From assembly GCA_938743325.2 (NCBI GenBank), contig OW568894.1, positions 248,001 to 312,000 of the forward strand: a stretch of DNA of 64,000 nucleotides. Direction: 5' to 3'. The notes under the pieces are model-generated. The model saw only the letters and a program-made list of their open reading frames with translations, searched no databases and was not told the DNA's origin. This DNA is from Pycnococcus provasolii (Eukaryota; Chlorophyta; Pseudoscourfieldiophyceae; Pseudoscourfieldiales; Pycnococcaceae). The position numbers and the translations under genes were made by a program. Positions 57,999 to 64,000 of this stretch are shown in pieces (position 1 is the stretch's first letter; each line of letters starts with the position of its first letter).

Positions 57999-60900
57999 TC
58001 ACGACGGCCACTGCGGTGGTGTGATTCCACTGCTACCACCATCTTCACCACCTTCGTTGTTGCTATGAACTGCTAGGCACTCAAGGATGTATCGAGCATC
58101 CTTAGATTTCGCCGTGTTATCGTCACGTGCAATCGGCTCGAGAACGGTGGCTGCACCAGCCTCCATCATGATCGCGAGATGCGATGATGCGGTGCTTTCG
58201 GCAATGTTTGCCAGCGTGACGCATGCGTGGCTCAAAACACCTCCGCTAACATCGCTTTTTTTGAAAAGCGAAACCAACGCCTGGACGGCACCGGCGGATA
58301 CTACGCCGTCGATGCGACCGTAGTCCTGGTACGTTAGAGATGAAAGCGTTCGAGCCGCACTCTTCGTCGTATTGTCGTCGTCACTGTCCAAGAGGGCAAC
58401 TAGGTGCTCAACGACTGCATTGTTATCCATAATCGCGTTACGATACGTTGAGGACGGGACATTTGCAATGTGCGAGAGCACAAGCAGTGCCCGACTTTGT
58501 GTCTTCGCGCCAATCGCGTCGAGCAGAAGCGACGAGATCAAAGGAATTGCACCAGCATCAACAGCCTGTTCAACAGCCTGTGAGTTCCTGTAAAGGAGTT
58601 GTGCGAGCACCGCCGCAGCTTCCGTTTTGATTTCCATGGTGGCGCCATCCCTGAGAAGACCCACCAACGGGCGAATCGGATCGGCACGAATTACGGCTTC
58701 GCGATTCTGCGCAGTGCTGCTCGATATGCCCAAAAGCGCCTTTGCAGCTCGATACTGCATGCTATCACTATCGTCGCTGAGTAGTGCGACGAGAGTATCG
58801 CATGCACCACTTTGCACGAAAGCATCGCCGCGTGAGGCATTTCTGTATGTCAAGCGTTCTATCGCTGATGCGGCGCGGATTTTCCCATCAGTGTCGTTGT
58901 AGCCATTTTCACCACGTAACAGTGCTACGAGTGGCTCAACGACACCTGCGTCGATGAATGCCTGAGGGCGCGTCTCACTAAATCCAAACAGCAATTCTGC
59001 AACTGCCGTCGCCGCAATGGTTTTGCCTTCCACAGATCCATCACGCAGCAAAGCAATCAAAGGTGGTGCAGCACCCGCATACACAAGAGCGTCGCGCTGG
59101 GCACTACTAAGCACCTGCTTGCACATGGCGGCGCCATCCATCCGATCGACGTCGCTGTCATTGAGCATCTTGTCAACTATCGCAGCATAGTCGACGTGGT
59201 CGTCGACTAGCTCTTCTTCGCCTGTGCTGAATCGAATCGCGCGACGTGCATTATTTCTTACATTTTCCCAAGAGGATGTGGTCACCAGCTCATTGAGTAG
59301 CTGAAGTGCACCTGCATCCTCAAGCACCTGCCGGTAAGATTCATCGCCACGTGCCATGTTCGCAAGCGCCATCACAGCACAGTTCTGTGCAAATTCATTC
59401 ATTCCGCCTGTGCGAAGCATATCGAGCAGCGGTGGCATGATTCCAGCGTCGACCACAGCCTGCTTCATATCATTACCGTGCACAGCCAGGTTCGCAACAG
59501 TCATGGCTACTGACGCCATAGCCCTGATATTTTCGCCTTTGCTCAAAATCTTCCGAAGAGGGTCGAGTGCACCAGCCTCCACGATGGCTGATGCACCCAC
59601 GCTGTCCGCCGCCAGCTTGGCGAGAGCAGATGCAGCCTGCTCAGTAAGGTTCGGATTATCATCGTAAGCTAGAGCCACAAGCGGCGGCAGCGCTCCCGCA
59701 TTCAAAATCTCGAGCCGCCTACGCGCTGCGGAAAGCCCTCTGCCATTGGAAATATTCGCCAGCGCCCCTACTGCTGCCGCCTTGCCGTAGACGCTTCCCT
59801 CGTTCATCATGTCGACGAGAACACCCAACAAGCCTTCCACAGCACAGATCTCGTCACGACGGGACCCATCGCTATACTGCGCGATAGCCCACAACGTGCT
59901 CGCACCTGTCTCTTTGTCGAGGTCGTTCCCTTGCTTCATGAGATTTACGAGCCTATTCACGTCGATTTCGTCTCGCTTATTTGCATGCCTTGACGCCTGT
60001 TTCATCACGTCAATGGGGTCTCCTTGCTCCACATCACTCAGCGTGCGAGTCAGCCATGCCTGCATGGGCTTTTGAAATTCGTTGCTTTCGACAATCTTGC
60101 GGAGTACGTCGAACGCATCCGCCTTTTCAAGAGTATCCCTGCAAGTCCCACCACCTTTCGCGATATTCAACAAAGCCGCTGTGGCTTGTTCTTTGGCCAT
60201 TTCGTTGCCTGTTTGCGCGAGAGATAAGAGTGGGGCCAGAGCCCCAGCTGCCAACACCACCTCGCGTCTCCGATCTCCATACTGCCCGGTTCCTTTAATA
60301 ATATTTGATAGCGCACCAGCGGCGGACGTTCTCCCGAAGTCACTGCCATTGTGGAGGAGAGACACTAGTACATCAATCACTCCATCCGCGGCGATGATTT
60401 CGTCGCGTCGCAACCCGTTGCTGGTACGTGCAATCGCCCACAGCACAGCTGCGCTCGTCTCCTTGTGCGACTGGTCTCCTTTTTGCATGAGCGTGGCGAG
60501 ATCTTCCAAGTTCACGTCGTCGCGTCTTGTTGTATCAGACGCAGCATCCTTGATCCTACCGACCCAACCGGAAAGCGCGCGCGAAACCTGCTTGCGGAAG
60601 CGGTCGTCTTTATCATGCACCAAGTCAACGAGCACCTCGAATGCACCCGCCTGTCGCAGTGCTTCTCTGCAAGTTGTGGACCCGCACGAGAAGTTTGCGA
60701 GAGCAGTCGCAGCATTCGCCCTTGCGTGTACGTCCCCAAATCTCAGGATTGCGACAAGTGGCGGGAGAGCTCCACAGTCGACGAGGGCAGCCCTGTACTT
60801 GTCACCGTGGCTTGCGATATTTGCCACAGCCATCGCTGCCGATGCAACGACCCTGACGTCATTCAGCGTCAAGAGCCCCTCGTCGTCTACGTGCAAGATC

Positions 60901-61739
60901 GCCACGAGAGGATCGAGTGCACCGACTGCAATGACCTCGTCCACGAACTTTGCGTCTGCGACCATTCTGACCAGCAAGCCCGCCGCATCTAACCTACATC
61001 GCGCGTCGCCACTCTGCAGCATTTGCACGATCGGCTCGAGAGCACCAGCCGCTCGCACAGCCTCGCGTCGTCTGCTTACTACCTCGGCGAATTCTTTGTT
61101 CTCTTTGAGAGCGCACGACAGAGCGGCTGCGGCGCACTGCAAGCCAAACTTGGTGGTGTTGATCGGGTCTTTCAGCATGCCGACGAGCACGTCGAGTGCG
61201 TTGGCGCAGATCTCGCCCCGTTTTGCGTCATCGCCGTGTTCTGCAACGGTCCATAGAATGGACGCGCCCGTTTCGAGGTCGTTCTGTTTCCCAGCGCGCA
61301 TGGCGTCGACAATCTGCGTGACGGATATATGCGCGCCGCGTGTTTTGCGTGCGATTTCCTTGAGGTTGTTGAGGTCCGTGATGTCCCCTTTCGGAGTTTT
61401 CGTCGTCGTCGTCGGCGGCGGCGGCGCATGATTATCTGCGTCAATACTGTCTTGTATCGCATGTTCCCAGGAGGACGACGGTCCCGCTGCGAACGTCCTT
61501 GTACTAGGTGCTTGCTTTTGAAAAAGAGAGACGGCAGAGCTATCCCAAGAGGCAACTCCTCTTCCCAACTTCAACCGACAGAAGGAAGAAGTGTATGGAG
61601 AAGTGGCGACACCCCCGGAGACGCAAGGTACACCAGCCCAAGCTACCAAGGACGACTGCGAAGAGGATGTGATAGCGCGTCGCAGCTGTAAACCCAACAC
61701 TGACATGGCACGGCTGTGGTTGTGTGTGTGGCTGGGCAT
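57999..61739 (-). CDS. Large armadillo-repeat protein, probably organelle-targeted
   Basis: The 1246-residue protein is built of more than 20 ARM repeats. They are recognised by recurrent VLVxLLHNGSDFGRTSAAGAL, GALPPLVAILRFGDVHARAN and ATALANFS-type helices. Two to three blocks begin with DLNNLKEIARKTRG or DVNRLVNLMKQGN and an ETGAS-x-LWAIA pattern, suggesting duplication of a larger unit. The N-terminus (about 1-70) is Ser/Arg/Leu-rich with RRAITSSSQSS, like a mitochondrial or plastid presequence; a second Met lies at residue 12. The C-terminus ends GGSSGITPPQWPS. The fold binds proteins; a partner cannot be deduced. No intron interrupts the gene. Confidence 0.85.
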   Translation of the reverse strand: MPSHTHNHSRAMSVLGLQLRRAITSSSQSSLVAWAGVPCVSGGVATSPYTSSFCRLKLGRGVASWDSSAVSLFQKQAPSTRTFAAGPSSSWEHAIQDSIDADNHAPPPPTTTTKTPKGDITDLNNLKEIARKTRGAHISVTQIVDAMRAGKQNDLETGASILWTVAEHGDDAKRGEICANALDVLVGMLKDPINTTKFGLQCAAAALSCALKENKEFAEVVSRRREAVRAAGALEPIVQMLQSGDARCRLDAAGLLVRMVADAKFVDEVIAVGALDPLVAILHVDDEGLLTLNDVRVVASAAMAVANIASHGDKYRAALVDCGALPPLVAILRFGDVHARANAATALANFSCGSTTCREALRQAGAFEVLVDLVHDKDDRFRKQVSRALSGWVGRIKDAASDTTRRDDVNLEDLATLMQKGDQSHKETSAAVLWAIARTSNGLRRDEIIAADGVIDVLVSLLHNGSDFGRTSAAGALSNIIKGTGQYGDRRREVVLAAGALAPLLSLAQTGNEMAKEQATAALLNIAKGGGTCRDTLEKADAFDVLRKIVESNEFQKPMQAWLTRTLSDVEQGDPIDVMKQASRHANKRDEIDVNRLVNLMKQGNDLDKETGASTLWAIAQYSDGSRRDEICAVEGLLGVLVDMMNEGSVYGKAAAVGALANISNGRGLSAARRRLEILNAGALPPLVALAYDDNPNLTEQAASALAKLAADSVGASAIVEAGALDPLRKILSKGENIRAMASVAMTVANLAVHGNDMKQAVVDAGIMPPLLDMLRTGGMNEFAQNCAVMALANMARGDESYRQVLEDAGALQLLNELVTTSSWENVRNNARRAIRFSTGEEELVDDHVDYAAIVDKMLNDSDVDRMDGAAMCKQVLSSAQRDALVYAGAAPPLIALLRDGSVEGKTIAATAVAELLFGFSETRPQAFIDAGVVEPLVALLRGENGYNDTDGKIRAASAIERLTYRNASRGDAFVQSGACDTLVALLSDDSDSMQYRAAKALLGISSSTAQNREAVIRADPIRPLVGLLRDGATMEIKTEAAAVLAQLLYRNSQAVEQAVDAGAIPLISSLLLDAIGAKTQSRALLVLSHIANVPSSTYRNAIMDNNAVVEHLVALLDSDDDNTTKSAARTLSSLTYQDYGRIDGVVSAGAVQALVSLFKKSDVSGGVLSHACVTLANIAESTASSHLAIMMEAGAATVLEPIARDDNTAKSKDARYILECLAVHSNNEGGEDGGSSGITPPQWPS

Positions 61740-61837
61740 GGCGATGTGGTGCGCCGAGCGGGAGAGGGGAGAGCAAACGTATGGCGACGGAGAGCTCCGC
61801 GAAGCAGATCTCCCCCTCCCCTGACCCCCCCGGGACT

Positions 61838-61866
61838 TTAGGGTTAGGGTTAGGGTTAGGGTTAGG
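61838..61866 (+). repeat. Interstitial telomeric repeat (TTAGGG)
   Basis: Four full TTAGGG units and a partial one lie about 100 bases upstream of the ARM-protein start codon and 22 bases left of the large inverted repeat. Confidence 0.92.
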
Positions 61867-61888
61867 AAGCGTGGGGCCCCCGCGGATT

Positions 61889-62396
61889 CTTAAATGCAAC
61901 CAGGGGATTCTTATATGCAACCAGGGAAAATCCAATTCTGGTTGCATATAAGAATCCCCTGGACCCCTAACCCGGATTTTATTCCGCCAGGCTCTAATCC
62001 CTGGTTATATTTTCGTCCCCTCTAGGCTACTACCTGGGTTTAGGTCGGGGCTGGGTGGTCCATTGATTGGATTTGGTCGGTATCACAGGTCGAGTGGTGT
62101 TGGCTGGTTATAAACCTACCCAACTAGCTTTGGGACGGGTGCCCTAACCTTTGGGCAGTCACTCGACTTTGGGCAGTCAATCGACTTTGTCCCGACCTAA
62201 ACCCAGGTAGTAGCCTAGAGGGGACGAAAATATAACCAGGGATTAGAGCCTGGGGTGAGGGGAACCCCCGAGGCCCATAACCAGGGATTAGAGCCTGGCG
62301 GAATAAAATCCGGGTTAGGGGTCCAGGGGATGATTATATGCAACCAGAATTGGATTTTCCCTGGTTGCATATAATCATCCCCTGGTTGCATTTAAG
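61889..62396. mobile_element. Nested inverted repeat (foldback-like element)
   Basis: The left arm 61889-62049 is repeated in reverse at 62191-62396; the right arm has a 45-base insertion that duplicates CCAGGGATTAGAGCCTGG. Each arm contains its own perfect hairpin with 25-base stems and a 13-base loop (61900-61962 and 62323-62385). The two hairpins differ at two stem positions, and each difference is matched on the opposite side of the same stem. The centre (62050-62190) carries a tandem 18-base repeat (TTTGGGCAGTC...). No coding sequence and no clear target-site duplication are seen. A foldback or MITE-like element is the best guess. Confidence 0.75.
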
Positions 62397-63343
62397 TAAT
62401 TTTTTCGGCGTGGGGCTTTGTTTAGGGGTTTCGGGTTCGGGGTTCGCCATTCCTCTCCGCCCTTTCTCCGAGGTTTTGGCTGAACAATCGTCAGACAAAA
62501 AATTGGTAAACTTTTGACCTCCTACGACCCTATGCCTTATTGCTCAAATTAACGCCTTTGCGTGCTTGTTGGTACCCGCCATTCTCGGCATGGAAAGAGC
62601 GGTTGAACAATGCGGCGCAACAAAGTCAGGCTGGAATAGCTTGGAGTCCAGTGTCCCGTACTCCCGTAGTATTCCCAAAACCGAGAAAACCCAACCAACC
62701 CACCCCACCCACCCCAACGAACCACTCCCTCCCTCCATCGAAAATAAAGCCATAAAGGTGAAACCCGACGGGAAACAGCAGTGCGAAGAACCCACTCGTG
62801 ATGTTTTGTCCAAGAGAGAAAACGCACCTATGATAGGGGAAAGGACCTAGGGTAGGGTAACATAGGGCATGGCACGACAAGGCATCGCGACAGGTGACAG
62901 GCGGCTCCCCCCCTAGGAGCAGGTGTCTTGCGTGGCCCCTCAAGGCGTTGAATAAGCCAAGCTACTCCGAGGGTACCCGAGGTGTACCCTCCCAGTCTTT
63001 AAGTGCACTGCAAGGCGGCCGTGTGGTCTCGCAGACGAGTCTCTCGTGCTTCTTCAACCTGAGCTACCCTAGGCACAACGCGTTCTCCAAGACAACGCAG
63101 AAGAATAGGCGGAGGCGGGACACGTCATCCACAACGAGGCTCTCTCTCTCTCTCTTTCCCTGGCTCTCTTAGCTTGCTCGCTCTGTGTCCCTTCCGTGCC
63201 TTCATTATTACACTCGTTCCAGCAGGTTGGGACTCTGCACTGCACCGGCCACTCTTTTCTTTCACAAAAGACCTCCTGCCCACGGGTAACTGCACTTGTT
63301 TTTGACTACACTGCTCCTGTCTCTTGCTCTTGCTCTTGCTTCC
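62397..63343. other. Intergenic region
   Basis: No gene is seen in these 947 bases between the inverted repeat and the transporter gene. Open frames at 62540-62850 are low in complexity (a CCCACC-type run at 62695-62720). A pyrimidine-rich TCTC run lies at 63140-63160. Confidence 0.5.
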
Positions 63344-64000
63344 ATGGCTGACTCTATGCCTGCTCTTACTGACGAGTCTGTGGCGGTGCATTTTCCCAAT
63401 TCCTCGCAAGCAGAGGACGAACAGAAAGCGAGTGCAGGAAGTGAGACGGCAAATAGTTTGTCTGCGCCGCGGGACGAGTCGGCGGCACGACCGAGTGCTG
63501 CTGAGGAGCCGAAAGTGCTCGTGCCGCGCTCGCAGAAGCTCACGCTGTTCTTTCTAGCCGCAGGCAAGACACTGACGGCAACCACACTACGCATGCTCTT
63601 CCCCTTCGCGCCCGAACTCGGAAGAGCCGTGAATGTCTCCCTCGAAGCGATTGCACTCGTCATAACCGGACACGAAGTCGCGTACCTGCTCGCGTCGTCA
63701 CTCACGGCATTTCCACTCAAGGCTGGGTACTCCAACTTAACGGTGTGCTCCGTCGCACTCGCTTTCGCGGCCACTGGCCTGCTGCTCATAGTTGCTCTAC
63801 CGAGACATATTGCCGTGCTCGCGATGGGCGTGCCGCTACTGGGTGTCGGGAAAGGCATTTCGGACGTTGCAATACAGGGATACATCACGACAAACGTGTT
63901 CGCCGAGGTGCAAGGCACCGTCACAGGCGCCGTCGAGGTATCGTGGGGCATGGCGAGCTTCGTGGGACTACCCATCGCAGGAGTACTCTTCGCCGTGGCG
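63344..64000 (+). CDS. Major facilitator superfamily transporter, N-terminal part
   Basis: An ATG in good context (tccATGg) opens a frame that runs to the window end without a stop, giving 219 residues of a longer protein. Residues 1-65 are an acidic, Ser/Ala-rich cytosolic region. At least four membrane helices follow, including EAIALVITGHEVAYLLAS, VALAFAATGLLLIVALPR and AVLAMGVPLLGVGKGIS, with the tight Gly-rich packing of MFS proteins. LRMLFPFAPELGRAVNVSLE resembles the first loop of other algal MFS proteins I recall. The substrate cannot be determined from this half. Confidence 0.72.
   Translation, partial: MADSMPALTDESVAVHFPNSSQAEDEQKASAGSETANSLSAPRDESAARPSAAEEPKVLVPRSQKLTLFFLAAGKTLTATTLRMLFPFAPELGRAVNVSLEAIALVITGHEVAYLLASSLTAFPLKAGYSNLTVCSVALAFAATGLLLIVALPRHIAVLAMGVPLLGVGKGISDVAIQGYITTNVFAEVQGTVTGAVEVSWGMASFVGLPIAGVLFAVA

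Overview
The window is nuclear DNA from a compact, GC-rich eukaryotic genome, most likely a unicellular green alga. The clearest lineage clue is a nuclear gene for chloroplast ATP synthase subunit b' with a single (primary-plastid type) transit peptide; red-lineage plastids keep that gene in the organelle. Plant-type 2-isopropylmalate synthase, a PKIWI502-like reductase, a DUF1995 protein and an XS/XH-domain protein agree with this. Short TTAGGG/CCCTAA tracts recur between genes. Genes are tightly packed on both strands and mostly intronless. I could place four short GT-AG introns of 69, 81, 84 and 141 bases. The exact lineage cannot be fixed from the sequence.

Left part (1-16.7 kb): PP1 phosphatase, a two-exon BORC subunit 8 homologue, atpG, a two-exon protein of an unnamed family, a GNAT acetyltransferase, two unrecognised proteins, a LYR-type protein, a stand-alone Rav1/DMXL C-terminal domain, a long-chain alcohol oxidase, an MNN1-like glycosyltransferase and the SNARE Sec20 with a C-terminal RDEL.

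Middle (16.7-45 kb): an 1130-residue repeat protein, an orphan exon, a protein with 19 tandem CxH-x6-CxxC units, an SF2 helicase, plastid 6-phosphogluconolactonase and 2-isopropylmalate synthase, a low-complexity protein, a rhodanese, an SBBP-type propeller, an RRM-RsmH fusion, a heme-oxygenase-like plastid protein, a conserved-looking plastid protein, a secreted Cys-rich surface protein and an XS-coiled coil-XH protein related to plant RNA-directed DNA methylation factors.

Right part (45-64 kb): a 1634-residue wall/membrane protein with about 610 residues of proline modules, DUF1995, RCC1-like, P450-like, PKIWI502-like and large ARM-repeat proteins, then a nested inverted repeat of about 0.5 kb and the start of an MFS transporter that runs off the window.

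The genes form no operon-like pathway. Loose themes are plastid function (atpG, 6-phosphogluconolactonase, 2-isopropylmalate synthase, DUF1995, reductase, HO-like), endomembrane function (BORC, Rav1, Sec20, mannosyltransferase) and cell surface. The most unusual items are the inverted repeat at 61889-62396, whose two hairpins carry compensated differences; the XS/XH protein; the RRM-RsmH fusion; and a diverged sequence element shared by the 3' ends of two unrelated genes.
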